From Hofstenia miamia (Eukaryota > Xenacoelomorpha > Acoela), in assembly GCA_004352715.1 (NCBI GenBank), contig SCFE01000046.1, forward strand, positions 479,743 through 543,742: a stretch of 64,000 nt of DNA, in the 5' to 3' direction. Of the stretch, positions 1 through 12,289 are shown in pieces. The translations under genes were made by a program, and so were the position numbers. Numbering within the stretch: the stretch's first letter is position 1; each line of letters opens with the position of its first letter. The notes beneath the pieces were generated by a model. It was not told the origin of the DNA, did not search any database, and worked only from the letters and a program-made list of their open reading frames with translations.

Positions 1-56
1 NNNNNNNNNNNNNNNNNNNNNNNNNNNNNNNNNNNNNNNNNNNATATATATATATA
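1..56. other. Assembly gap plus TA tract
   Basis: Positions 1-43 are N, followed by a short (AT)n run. The scaffold breaks in a dinucleotide repeat here, as it does at two other places in the window. Confidence 0.95.
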
Positions 57-1272
57 GTGATGCAGAGCTAAAATAGCATAACGTCATTATTTTTATAAAG
101 TTTGTTAAATTTTCAAGTTGAACTTCGGCAGATTAAATTTTCCTTATAAACACCAACTTCTGTTAATATTATTAGTTAGTGCCATGAAAAATTGGAAGTA
201 AAAATACACAATAAAAAATCCGAACAACTCAATTTATAACAAAATTAATGAGAGATTGCAGGGAGATAAATTTAATTATTATCTAATAATATTGTAGCCT
301 GCTCAAACAACATTTCCTCAAACCTTAGACTTGCATAAGATAGGTAGAATTCCCGCCCTTTCTTGGAAATTTCCAAACGGCCTGCATGCCGGTAATTTCT
401 AATCACGACAGGCCGGCAACTGGTTTCATCTCTAATGCACATACCATATCTCTCATTATGTACTACATTTATTGAGTAAGAATTTTTCTTACTTTGTAGG
501 GAACCCCTCCCCCTTCTGTCAGTATATTTTGAACTAAACTCAAAAGCCTTTCCATGATAGATTTCCTATTTTTGGCATGTATTTTTTACGAGCTAAGCGT
601 TTTATTCGGTTTTAATTCGTTTTATTTCAGTTTGTACATCATGTCAAAGCTCAATTTTCGAGTTCAAATGTGCATTTTTAAGGAATACTTTTTTAGTTTT
701 CACTTACCAAATTCCAAATCCAAGAATAAAATGTGGAGTGCTCGATAGTGTAATTGGCTGTTTCTGTAGGGTGAGCATTGGTTAAAAATATCCCAGAATT
801 TTATTAATGAAATATGTCGTTTAAAATATGCTTGTTCGCATTTTTTGTAAGGTACTCTTGGCACTCAGTTGGTTTGCAAACGAATTCGTGAATGTCTGAG
901 TCACCTCGAACCTAGACTCATCAGTTGGTAGTTTTCCATAATATTTCTCCATGAAGTGGTCTCGACTCATGAGATGTTTTTTTATAGCCACGCGCCCATG
1001 AAGCCCGCTTGTTTTTAAATAAACAAATAGTTGCTTATATGGGGGAGGGGGTAAATTCTAGTCAACCACATATTTTGACGCATTGATCTTGGGTCAATTT
1101 TAGAATGTCTGCCACCACTCTTAGTAGCATTAATTCGCCCTGAAATTTTATAAACCTGATATGGAATACCTTGATGGCGGCTATGCCAGTGAATAAGGTA
1201 GTTGGGAAAATAACATGTTTTTTCAGTCATGGCTCGGTTTGTGAAATATCTGATATTTTCAATTGCCTAAAA
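57..1272. other. Non-coding, nothing recognised
   Basis: AT-rich DNA with only short chance reading frames. I see no transposon ends, RNA genes or conserved protein motifs. Confidence 0.5.
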
Positions 1273-2609
1273 ATTTTGCCAAATCTGCCTATTTTCAAAT
1301 GCATGTGATTTAAATTTTTGTTAATTCAATTTCACAGTTTTCCCCTAACAGTATTTGAATGACTGTATATTATTAAATAAAACATTGCAATATCTAAAAT
1401 TAAAATTATTAAGTACATTGCTTTCATTTTTGGTTTAAAAAATTGCCTATGCTAAAAAGGTAAATAATTGGGGAGAAGAACGTGCCGCCATGCGTACTTT
1501 GTGCATATGGGGGCAGTGACTGTCGGGAAGACTGGCTTTGATTTTTTTGGACGGACGGCGATACAGTGGAAACACTGTTGGCAAGACTGCTCGCTGGTGC
1601 ACAGCATGGGGGTGGGGTGATTGCAGGGATAATTCTTTCTTCTGGCCTATAAGATATGTCAAGTGCCAGCTTTTGCAGTGTCTTGTGTTAGGCAGCTTTC
1701 CTGTGTCACACTGATTTGTTGATTGCAGCAGGTGCGCATTAAGTAACCACCGTTAGTAGCCTTGGTTGGTCAAAGCGAGAGAAGCGCAACGCTCTCAATT
1801 AAAGTTCGGCCTTCGGCTTCACTCAGTTTATCATAGTCAACACAGATCAGCGCTCTGCGTGCCAAAAGTGGTCAGACGACTTTCACGATAAAATCGGCCT
1901 CAGTGGGTACACTTTTAGGGGTTAGGTCTGAACCCGCATCNATTTTGCCAAATCTGCCTATTTTCAAATGCATGTGATTTAAATTTTTGTTAATTCAATT
2001 TCACAGTTTTCCCCTAACAGTATTTGAATGACTGTATATTATTAAATAAAACATTGCAATATCTAAAATTAAAATTATTAAGTACATTGCTTTCATTTTT
2101 GGTTTAAAAAATTGCCTATGCTAAAAAGGTAAATAATTGGGGAGAAGAACGTGCCGCCATGCGTACTTTGTGCATATGGGGGCAGTGACTGTCGGGAAGA
2201 CTGGCTTTGATTTTTTTGGACGGACGGCGATACAGTGGAAACACTGTTGGCAAGACTGCTCGCTGGTGCACAGCATGGGGGTGGGGTGATTGCAGGGATA
2301 ATTCTTTCTTCTGGCCTATAAGATATGTCAAGTGCCAGCTTTTGCAGTGTCTTGTGTTAGGCAGCTTTCCTGTGTCACACTGATTTGTTGATTGCAGCAG
2401 GTGCGCATTAAGTAACCACCGTTAGTAGCCTTGGTTGGTCAAAGCGAGAGAAGCGCAACGCTCTCAATTAAAGTTCGGCCTTCGGCTTCACTCAGTTTAT
2501 CATAGTCAACACAGATCAGCGCTCTGCGTGCCAAAAGTGGTCAGACGACTTTCACGATAAAATCGGCCTCAGTGGGTACACTTTTAGGGGTTAGGTCTGA
2601 ACCCGCATC
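1273..2609 (+). repeat. 668-bp tandem duplication across a single N
   Basis: Positions 1273-1940 and 1942-2609 read the same, separated by one N at 1941. Identity across the whole unit plus a one-base gap is what unmerged overlapping contig ends look like, so I infer a false duplication. The unit contains a relatively GC-rich 200-bp part (about 1730-1940) with no recognisable gene. Confidence 0.85.
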
Positions 2610-2682
2610 ATGGTATCACCTTCTGTTCAGTCTTTGAAGTTGTACAGTAGCCCCCACCCTGAAAAATTTAATGTGTGATGCA

Positions 2683-2842
2683 TGGTGCTTCGAAAGAAAC
2701 AACACAGAACCAATTTTTCAGGATTTACTACCAGACTATGCATATTCAAAAATTTATCAGATTTGCGAGATTACTTATTGACTTTTCTACTGCTTTATCA
2801 TGTCTAAATATACTTGTATCGCCAGCATATTTTTTACAGCAC
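2683..2842 (+). repeat. Dispersed 160-bp repeat, copy 1
   Basis: Near-identical to 7709-7867, starting TGGTGCTTCGAAAGAAAC and ending near TTTTTTACAGCAC. Copy 2 differs by a few substitutions and a small indel near the start. The origin is unknown; a transposon or retroposed fragment is most likely. Confidence 0.75.
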
Positions 2843-3421
2843 TATTTCAATCATGGACATATTTGGACAGCAGAGATAACAGCACAAAATTTTATCTTAA
2901 ATCGATCCCTCAACTGGCATTTTAGTAAATCTTGTATTACAATTAACTGCTTATTGAAAAAATTAACTAAACTCAAACAAAACGTTATTTAGGATAGTTA
3001 GGAATTTTGTTTAGCAATTTCATGGTTTTAAAACTTAGCATATTGACAAAGAAAAGAGATTTTTAGAGCCGAACTATACAGAAGGATTCTTTTCTGTACA
3101 ATGGAAATGGAATGTTTGCTGATAAAATTTCAAAATGAAAATTAGACCACAATCTTCAAAAAAGATTTTTTTACAAAATGTCCTTTTTAATGTACATTTA
3201 GTAAAGTAACAAATATATAATTTAAAATTTTTACCTATAATTTTTTCCTAATAGAACTGTTCATATTGATGCTAAGAAGGAAACACTAAATATAACTTAT
3301 TACTGTTTTAGTATAAAGAGTTAAAGAGTTTAAATCTGTTAAATTATTTGTTTTTTTAACTAAAAATTGCTGGTTATTTTTCAAATTTGTAATTGATAAT
3401 TATAAATTTAGGTTGAAACTG

Positions 3422-3447
<26 letters not shown>
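3422..3447. repeat. (AT)n microsatellite
   Basis: Thirteen AT units in a row. Confidence 0.95.
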
Positions 3448-3452
<5 letters not shown>

Positions 3453-3745
3453 AAAATAAAAAATAAGTTGCATGATGGATTTAGTTCTTTTTCCACAGCG
3501 TTTTTAGTCCCACCATGGACGTGACTAAATATATACTAAACACATAGTAAAGTTTTTAGATATCCTTTAAATATGAATAAACAAGGAGTGTGCGTTACTG
3601 TAATTTGCATATACAGACTTTACATTAATAATTTTAAGCTGACTGCAATAAAGTTCCCAATTTTTGTAAAGCTGCTAACCTTTTCGCAAATTTTGAAATT
3701 TCTAGCTACGCCCTGAGCCCCACTATAATGCAGCATTGTATCAAC

Positions 3746-3748
<3 letters not shown>

Positions 3749-3776
<28 letters not shown>
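3749..3776. repeat. (AT)n microsatellite
   Basis: Uninterrupted AT dinucleotides, about fourteen units. Confidence 0.95.
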
Positions 3777-3780
<4 letters not shown>

Positions 3781-6619
3781 CAAAATTAATTCTTAACAAT
3801 CTTTTCTGCGTTTTTTAATCTAATAGATTGATTTTCACACAAACGGCATCAATTGAACGTAATGGCCTTTATAAAAGTTGTACGGTTTTTTAAAAAAATG
3901 AGTTTAATCGCTTCGCACCATATCTGAACAGGCCATCGAATTGGGCATGTATTCCAGCATAATGTATTTTGATTCTGGCCTTTTTAAATTTAGAGCAAAT
4001 CCATCATCAAAAAGCAAAATAAAAAGACCAATTTGAAATCTCATTTATTTATTGGAAATTTTAATGTATTTTTATCATTTTTGAAAGCATCAATAACGTT
4101 TATCCATTAAAATATATAATTTTAATAAATGCAAATTGTAAAAGACATCATGATTGTCTTTTTTAAATAGATTATTTTCCATTGTCTTCTGTCTCCAATT
4201 GTAATTTTTTCTTTCTTTAATGCATTACTCTTTTTTTGAATGAAGGTATTGTTGGTGCATTTTATATTTAAAGGAAATACACTATCGGTTCACACTACCC
4301 GCATAGCAATCAATTGAATTTATCTCTATAGAAAATTACTTGAGACTCGTGCTAGGCTTTGATTGTTAATGCTTAATTTCATTCGTTGAAGTTATATATT
4401 ACAAAAAAGATTTATGTTTTGATCTCACTATTAAGTTTTCCATCAATTTTGTTTGATGTTAATTCATATTACAAATGGATCGCAAAACTGATGCTGGTCA
4501 ATATTGAATATGCGTGAACTGTTATATATTCGCACAATCGGGAACTCTCTTTGGGCGGGACCATTTGGTTTGACAAGCCCAAAGTGTCGCACATCTGGTT
4601 TATATTATTGTTTCATTAAATTAATTCATCGTAGAAGGGCTACTAAGGAAAGAGATGATACTGCCAACAAAATGTTTTAACACTAGAACAGTGAGCACAC
4701 CTTGAGAATATATTTACATCTGATGTTTCAAATGCGAAAATTATTGAACAGAAACAAAATTTCTACTAAGCAAATTCAATTAGATTATCGACACAATTGG
4801 AAGTATATGTACCTGCTAATGGTTTTGGTAAAAGAGTAATAAAACAAACACAAAGGCTTATAGGTCGTTTTGACCTATCGTCGCGTTTCTAGTTTCAAAA
4901 AACATGTAACGAAGATATAAATGGTAATTCTTGAGTTTGAGAGTTAATCATCTATTAAAAATATTGAATGCCAAAGGGGATGTATAAATTCTTAATGGGC
5001 TTCACCCGCTTGACAATCATTAGCCTCCTCAGTAAGTGAAAAAATGATAATTCGTACAAATTCTTCTTTTGAACCTGTTTATTATTTTGTATTGACATTT
5101 AAAACCATTAATTAAGTACAACCTTTTAAATCTTATTGGGGAAAGATTTGGCTAAATACGACATTTTAAAGCTTTCGTTTTCACATTGCTAAAACGGTAG
5201 TCATGCAGCCATTAGCTTATTAATTTGTCAGACCCTTATAATAGAAAAACAGGTAAATAATTTATTTAGTTAATTATTAGCAAATGTGTCTATCTAAATT
5301 GCAAGGTTGTTAAGCCAGATTCAAACCTCGCTTACTCCCCACCCTCAAATTTCGATGATTTTCGCAGTTACAATTGGTTTTTAAATTGGTTTTAAGAAAA
5401 AACATGTAACCCCAATCATCCGCCGACTTTACCTTACGTAGCTTATATTTTTAAGCCCGAAAGCCCGGATAATCGAGGATTGTATGCAGTAACGCATAAT
5501 CAAACTTATTATTGGATACCATCCTGGTCAATAAATTAGAACAATTGCTCAAAATATTATTCAAATAATCAAAATGTAATTAAAATAATCACATAATACA
5601 ATATTACAACTTAAGTTTTTTTGTACCTCCTGTTTTGCCAAAGCCACGGCCAGTCTTCTCGTCATGGATTCTAATATATTACTGATTGTTCAAAATTTAT
5701 TGCCCAGCATGGGGTATATCAAGTTGTATCTAGAAGAGGCTGCTATAAGCAATGCTCCTTAAATCAGATTTATGAAAAAACTTTAAAATGAAATATGATA
5801 ACTAGGCTATCAATTGGGCATTGGAAAATGTAATGAGCAATAAAAATCCTGTTGTTTCATAAAAAACAAAATTACAATTTCTAAGTGGACAATAACTTTT
5901 TGTAAATTGAAACAATTTGATAAACAGAATAGTGAAAATTTAATATGAAATCACAAACGAACTGCTTACATGCATAAAACACTTTACTTTTGGTTTGTTT
6001 GAAATTAAAAAATGTATTTTATTTTTGACCCTTGCCATACAGAAACAACGAAATAATATTTAAAACTAATAGTGCTAAAAGTGCTCTCTTAAAACATTTG
6101 TTTTAATAAATAAATTTTTTTAGTATTTTTAATATTTTCTCAAATGTTAGTAAATTATTTCTTATAGAAATATAAAATCACAACTTACATTGTAAATGTA
6201 GTATTTCCATTTGAATGCTCGTTTATCATTTGAACCAATTAAATTTCACTTGGTGATTTGAATTCTGCTTTGATAAACGCCATCTATGTTTTCTTGTTCC
6301 ATGAGAGAGTTTTTTTGCAGTAGACGTATTAAACTTTAAACAATGGATAATATGTACCTGTAAATATTTATCTATGTCTACATGTATACATGAAGATATA
6401 TCTACTCCACATGCCTAAAGTTTTGAACGCTTGTCAAAACTACACATTATCATTTCTTTCCCCATAGTGACATAAAATTTTAAAGCGATTCCATGTACTT
6501 GGAGACTTTCATTTCGTCTAATTAATTATATATTTGGACATGACAGAAATCATCTAAACATATTCCCACCAATATTCTAGTGAATTACCTTTGAATGTGG
6601 TATTTAAATTCTCTTTCAG

Positions 6620-6780
6620 TTTTAGAGATGGAGTCTCCTTTGACAATTATAAAAAAGTTTGTAAAAGACAATAAGAAATCTCACGACTTCCTTGAAGATG
6701 AATACGTTCTTATCAAACACTTCGTTTTGTCAGCGCGCCATCAGCTTCGTCATGTAAAGTTCTTTCAACAACTTAAACGG
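6620..6780 (+). CDS. NEPRO-like protein, first recognised exon
   Basis: This exon follows a pyrimidine-rich acceptor ending TCTCTTTCAG and ends at a GTTTGT donor in phase 0. It encodes a helical stretch around LEDEYVLIKH and a basic segment ARHQLRHVKFFQQLKR. In NEPRO/C3orf17 (a nucleolar protein related to the RNase MRP subunit Rmp1) the N-terminal region has the same order: an acidic helix, then a short basic stretch with an N/H-x-R pattern, then a K-rich helix. An ATG at 6628 could start translation if the upstream exon is untranslated; otherwise the phase-1 acceptor needs an upstream coding exon I did not find. The next exon (9731) joins in phase. Similarity is modest and judged by eye. 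Confidence 0.55.
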
Positions 6781-7254
6781 GTTTGTTTTTCTTTCCATGA
6801 ACTACTTACCCCGAATTTTATATACACATGGTGGCAATGATTTTAAATTGATGAGCCCAATTTCTGACGTAAGATTTAGATTTCAATGCAAATGCGATAT
6901 TATAAGTTTGAACGATTTTAATCTATGCATTTTAATTGTGTAGTTTTAAAACTAAGATTCGTTTCTTTCAATAATTGATATTTTGTTGTAGTTGCGTTAT
7001 TATTAGTGAATTAATAAATTACTTTTCCAAGACTGAGTTTAAAACTGCGTCAATGTTCTGAGAGGCTAAATAGACACTGTGATAAACAAGGATCACTTTG
7101 TAGTCGAATAGCAACGCTAATCAAGGAATACTGCGTCCTCGAAGTAGAAATAAATGGGGGTGGTTTGGAAAAATCTAACATAGAGAGCCTTCATTTCTCA
7201 AATTATAGCAAAAGTAGATGCACAGATGTACATGGTGAAAACATGTCTGAGATG

Positions 7255-7335
7255 GAGGGGAGCGCAAGGGAACGGCGTCCCCTCAATTATTTTTTGTGAA
7301 GATCTCGGGAGGGATGCCGTTCTCCTTCCACTCAA
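7255..7335. repeat. Imperfect GC-rich hairpin
   Basis: The left arm around GGGAACGGCGTCCCCTC (7267-7285) pairs with the right arm around GGGAGGGATGCCGTTCTCC (7308-7328). It is GC-rich against an AT-rich background and could be the end of a small MITE. No target duplication was recognised. Confidence 0.4.
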
Positions 7336-7708
7336 ACTGCTTAAAGCAAAATGAAGCTCTTTGTTTTGGAGACAAAAATTATGTAACATTTAGTTCCAGT
7401 GTTGATATTTATTTAACCCTAATCTCGCTTTTGCTAAAATTGTATAAAAAGTGGGTTAAAAAACCGATACCGAAAAGCTAATCGCTGTTTTGAGGTATAA
7501 ACACCGAAATCGAAACCGAGCTCATTTTTGGAAATCGCTGAGCACGAGTTTGAACCGATCTGTTCACTAAAAATTGTCCTTCATGTGCAAAAAATGTTAT
7601 CATTCAATGTATAATGTACATGCAAAATGAGGATTGACTTTGTTTAAAGTCAATTTTTTTATTTTTTAACATTGTTGACTGTTTTATAAGTCGTTAAATA
7701 TAACTTAA

Positions 7709-7867
7709 TGGTCCTTCGAAAGAAACAACACAATCAATTTTTTCAGGATTTACTACCAGACTATGCATATTCAAAAATTTATCAGATTTGCGAGATTACT
7801 TATTGACGTTTCTACTGCTTTATCATGTGTAAATATACTTGTATCGCCAGCATATTTTTTACAGCAC
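7709..7867 (+). repeat. Dispersed 160-bp repeat, copy 2
   Basis: Matches 2683-2842 with a few differences. At its right edge ATTTTTTACAGCA is repeated locally two to three times, which looks like slippage. It lies in an intron of the NEPRO-like gene. Confidence 0.75.
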
Positions 7868-9730
7868 ATTTTTTACAGCATATTTTTTATCTTTGAAACG
7901 ATCATTGTAGATCAGTTAAATCCCACACTTTTCTTTTAAATTTAAAAAATCATTAAAAATTTCACTAAAACGAAGAAGATCCAACTACTTATCAAATTAT
8001 AGGACAAAGTCTATAAGTTATAACAAAACTACTGAACAATGAAAACCAACTATTTATATCATCAATGACGATAAACTTTTGAAACCAAGACAAAGTATTT
8101 TTTCAGAACCAAGTTAATTTATATTTATTGTTTTAATTCTTCATAAGTGTTAATCACTTGATTTGTAAAAAAACAAAAGAATTAAATAAATATTATTATT
8201 ATATTATTATTATTATCAATTATCAGTGGAATTTGAAAATTTCCTTTGACATTATATTTAAAACATACAATTAGACTTCGGGGTTATGAAGTTGTCAATA
8301 ATTTTTAGCGTCGAATGAATTTTTTTATTTAATAAATTTTCCATTCGATACATTTTAAAACATTTTTGTTTTTCAAGTCATTCGAATGAATTTGTTCCAC
8401 TTGTACATTTTAATGGTTTTTAATGCATTTTTGATTGCGCTACTTGAGTGAATGCTATGGTGAAACTTTTTGTACGACTCAATTTCTACAATTAATTTGA
8501 GAATACGAATGTTATCTATAGAGTAAATTTCTTTGTAATGAGTATGATATTTTTTTAACTAAAACTGCAAAAAACTGACCTTATTGACCTAATCAAATAT
8601 TTGGACCAATATACCAAGTAAACTTAAGAGAAAGTTGTGCAAGCAAACTGTAATTAACCATTATAGGGCTACAAAGTAGAGTTCTGCTGGACCAGCACTG
8701 CAAGACCCACTGGAATTGGTGTCATTTTTGTTCCATTCCAGTCCCTTGAAATTTTATGCTCCCTTGGGCTCATTGCTTCTATGGTATAACTTCTCTTGAA
8801 AAATGGGCAACAATTATGAGTACTATTCTTAAATTGCTAGTCCCAGTTTCTTAGTGTATGATGTCATTCTAATGTTGTTCACAGCGCCACTGAAATATTA
8901 AGTCATAGATCTCAGTGCAATGGGACTGAGTGATTTTGTAGAAACCTACTACTAAGATATTAATTAAATTCTGAGAAATTTAGTTAATATTGAAAAAATT
9001 CGTTCAATTTAGAACACGGCTGCTTGCTTGGCTGGTAATAGTTCATAGGTAGGTCTTTATGCCATATTTCATAATTTGGTTTTCCAAATATTTAAATCTC
9101 ACATTAAAAACTAATCGCCTTTGCGGATATTATAGGTCCCAACCTCCATCTTGCCTGTGTCATCTCTTTTGTTTGAATTGGTATTAATTAAAGTGTACCA
9201 GCATGTTTTGCAATTGCCACAGGTATCCTATTCGCCAATTGACAAAATAATTCTCTCACATGCATCTAAGCAAATTAATATTCCTTAAATACAATATTTA
9301 AATGTCCTTAATGTTGAGAGCTTCCTGACTTCTTCTTTATTGTGGCTTCTTCACTTAGAATATAATATTGTCAATAGTACGGCAATGGCTCGAATATGCT
9401 TAGCATCATTATGTACAATGTGTTCTGTTCATTTGATTCTATATTTATAGATTGGAATATAGCATTTTATGGCCTGATGACAGTCGTAATTTATTTACTG
9501 TTTTTATTGTTGTCTTTTTTATGCATTTTTCGTAGATTTATTTGCATTATTGATTCAACCTGAAAACGACTTTACTAGTTCAGATGACTTAAGAAACAAT
9601 GTATCTTTTTGCTCTTTTACTTGACCTGATTGTGACTAAGCTAGATTTATACTTTTGACCAAATGAGTTTTCAATTTGTTAATCCACTCATTAGCAATTT
9701 TTAAATCACTACATATGTGTATTAATTTAG

Positions 9731-9923
9731 ATGAAGAAACTACTTGAGAAGTTTTTTGAAGTCTCGCTTTATTTAGAAGCATCTGAGGTTCGCTCGCAAA
9801 AGAAGCCAATTACTTCAGAGACATGCACGTTTTTCCTTGTCAAAGCACTGCAATCAATTCACATCATTAATTGCATGTCAAAACTAAACGTTCGGATAAC
9901 TCATCTATTAAACGAATATTTCG
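9731..9923 (+). CDS. NEPRO-like protein, second recognised exon
   Basis: The acceptor ATTAATTTAG precedes ATGAAGAAACTACTTG and the donor is TTTCG|GTATTT, leaving phase 1. It encodes about 64 residues beginning MKKLLEKFFEVSLYLEASE, then a segment TFFLVKALQSIHIINCMSKL and THLLNEYF. Members of the NEPRO family carry, after the basic N-terminal helix, a similar run: a phenylalanine-rich turn, a short Pro/Thr/Ser segment, a V-L-V-K/R-x-L-like helix and a hydrophobic helix ending before a Gly-His/Leu turn. The codon across the splice to 18705 becomes Gly, and the phases agree. Confidence 0.6.
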
Positions 9924-9933
9924 GTATTTTTTA

Positions 9934-10550
9934 AAAGTTTACTTCAGTTAATTACTTTCTTCAGGCTACAACCTCTTAATACTTTTTCTTCTTAAGTAAA
10001 ATTTTACTAGTAGTAGAAGTCAAATAATTTATTAAGACTAAATTTATACATTGTGTGCCTTGAATTATTTTATTGTAAGCCTTGTTTTGCTAACTTGGTT
10101 GTCGTTAGTGCTACCACCGGGCCATGATTCATTGCCCAATAAGTAGGCCACTCGGTTAAAAGTATGACCCAGAACCCGGTGTGAATCCTGTTCTAAAAAG
10201 CTAGTACAAACCATTGACAAGTATGAATTTTCGTTTTCATGTAATCTATGTTTGTGCTACTACAATTTATAAATATAATGTATTCATGCCATGGTGATCC
10301 CGTTTATTTTTCGAAAAATTAACATGGTGACACTCGACCGTGATCGGTTGCTCCTCTAGTTATGGTAATCAGATATTCCATATTTTGACATGTTAATACT
10401 TACACCTTTGTTAGATTTTTGAACTAGAACACGGATCAGAACAGACTAAAACAATGCAGGCTAATCAGGACAGGATCACCAGAGTTTTTGCTTTTGCAGG
10501 ATAATCAGTTTAAAATCACACTTATTAAACTTCATTCTTTAGGAAAAGAC
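9934..10550. other. Non-coding, nothing firm
   Basis: Includes a small imperfect inverted repeat (CACCGGGCC near 10117 and ACCCGGTG near 10175). No coding similarity is recognised. Confidence 0.4.
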
Positions 10551-10559
10551 TGTACTGTG

Positions 10560-10952
10560 CTAACTATGTTGAACCTCATCTTAAATACCTAGCAGTGATG
10601 TGCATTGCATCAGCAAGGAGGATCTTATTTTTTGTGAAAATGGCTACAGATATGAAGATAGGTACGCTTGCTATTGAAGTCAAACTTCAAGGCGTTTGCA
10701 AATGAGCCAGTTGCCCAAAGAGGCGAAAACCTACAATTGTGAAAATAATTCAGAAGTAGTGAATAACTATTCTTCCTGATAACACAGTAAGGGATTAAGT
10801 TAAGCACCACGATCATCATGTAATTAAACCGAAACTTGAACAAAATCCATCGCTGTTGTGGAAAATGAAGGGAAAATTCTTTGATTTTGCAGAAGTTGAT
10901 GAAGTGTATATTCCATTAGAGTGGTTGTTTTCTCCTGCTGGATATATTAGTT
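10560..10952 (+). pseudogene. hAT transposase fragment, C-terminal dimerisation region
   Basis: The frame open from about 10799 to 10952 ends in LEWLFSPAGYIS and is preceded by LEQNPSLLWKMKGKFFDFAE. This matches the hAT C-terminal dimerisation domain pattern: N-P-L-x-W-W, then F-P-x-L-A, then P-S-E-R-L-F-S-x-A-G. Several residues between the last two blocks are deleted. Upstream sequence in other frames is riddled with stops. It is a dead remnant, BED-finger/Ac-like by its tail. Confidence 0.65.
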
Positions 10953-10999
10953 AGTTAGTTAAATTAAAAAAAGGGAAAATACACCCAATCTTCAATTAA

Positions 11000-12250
11000 A
11001 TTTACAAATTTTTCCCTAATATGTTTTCATAAAACGTTTTCTAAAAGCAGATGAGGTAATTCCTGCTCAGCGCCTGTCATATTATTACGTCTTGCCTTGC
11101 TTAAAGCCCCCACCAAGGGTTTAAGATGCTGTAAAGCAAATGCATTTTGTGATTTTGGTAGACAGGCACTTTAACAAATATATTTCTCTGAAAATATTCA
11201 TTCAAAATTGTTAAAATATGCTTATCAAAACCGAAGTATTCTTTAAAGGTGACACCAAGAAGTTTGATCTGGTCTTGCTGTTCAATTGCAAAGGCAAAGG
11301 ATGATGATACTCACATCTCAAGTGATTTTTTTTATTGACAAAGAGAATATGCACAGGACACCAGTCAAGTATTACCTGCAAAATAATGACATCGTCATCT
11401 GAGTTAGTCTTTCCAGCTACTATGCACGCAACATCATCTGCATATTTTATTAGTCGTAACATTTATTAAATTAACTGCATAAATATTAAAATCCTTGATT
11501 TTCAGACTTTCTATTATCTGATGATGTAAAAACATGATCAAACGCTTTGCTAAGATCCATTGCGAAGGCTCTGATATAGTCATATGACTTTAGGTAAAAT
11601 TGTTTCATTTAATGCTGTAGGCTCCAAAGTGCGCACTCTGTTGGCGAATGGCGTCTGAAGCCAAATTGATCATTATTTAGCGCATTATTATAACTGTCGA
11701 CAGGAAATATCTGGTAAAAGATTCCTTCAAAGCTATGAGCTAAAATAGGAGTTATTGAAATGGTGCGAAAATCATGAAAACCTTGACGTTTTGCAATTTT
11801 TGGAAATACACATTTTAGATGTTTTGAAATAATACATTCTTTCAGTGCTCTGTTATATAAATATGTTAAAGGTTCCTCAAACCAATAAGAGTTGTCTCTA
11901 AAAACCCAATCCGGAATGTTATCATTTCCCTTAGCACTTGTTTTAATTGTATTCAGCGAATGATAAATTTCTCCTAATGTGAATTCCAAAAGTTCCTTAT
12001 TACTGGTGTCAGCTCGGACAGGAGTACTGTACAAATTGGTGGTTTCGCTTTTTACAATTTTTTAGTAATAGGTGTTATATATTGAAGGTCTCTACTTGAC
12101 ATTTTCACATGATTTTATGGGTAGCAGTTAAGGAATGATGTTCTAACATAATTCAAGAAAGCTTCAAACGATGAATTGCAATCTTCGATCATATATACAA
12201 AACTAAAATCTGTTGTTTCCATCATATAGATAAGCAGGTCTCTGTTTTGT
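11000..12250 (-). pseudogene. LINE reverse transcriptase, minus strand, frameshifted
   Basis: Read on the minus strand from 12250 down, this carries in order: a linker, the RT finger region (IKTSAKGNDNIPDWVF, then FRTISITPILAHSFEGI), NDQFGFRRHSPTECALW, motif A as AFAMDLSKAFDHV (around 11555), and the catalytic box IKYADDVACIVAG (around 11450). After another frameshift comes an IKLLGVTF-like block followed by FGFDKHI. This is the normal order of a CR1/Jockey-type non-LTR retrotransposon RT. Sequence between motifs A and C is deleted and several frameshifts are present, so it is inactive. Its endonuclease half lies at 14275-14528 on the same strand, separated by a hAT insertion. Confidence 0.8.
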
Positions 12251-12289
12251 TTCCGTTAGTCAAGGAAAATATATAAAGTATCTGAATGA

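Larger units (their letters stand above)
2843..6619. other. Non-coding upstream of the NEPRO-like exon
   Basis: AT-rich sequence with two TA microsatellites (3422-3447 and 3749-3776). If the NEPRO-like gene has an upstream exon it should lie here, because the first exon I can identify begins after an acceptor in codon phase 1. I could not pick that exon out. Confidence 0.4.
6781..9730 (+). other. Intron of the NEPRO-like gene
   Basis: About 2.95 kb between the GTTTGT donor and an acceptor ending ATTAATTTAG. It holds an imperfect hairpin (7255-7335), copy 2 of the 160-bp repeat and a trinucleotide ATT run near 8193-8218 that could be a LINE tail. No other coding sequence is recognised. Confidence 0.5.

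Noticed and set aside
1447-2331. Identical 71-residue minus-strand frames at 1447-1662 and 2116-2331
   Set aside because: They are the same frame in the two halves of the false duplication, with no recognisable family or splice context.
10110-10200. tRNA-like or SINE-like sequence with a GTGTGAATCC word
   Set aside because: The B-box match is poor, no A box is at the right distance and no cloverleaf can be drawn.
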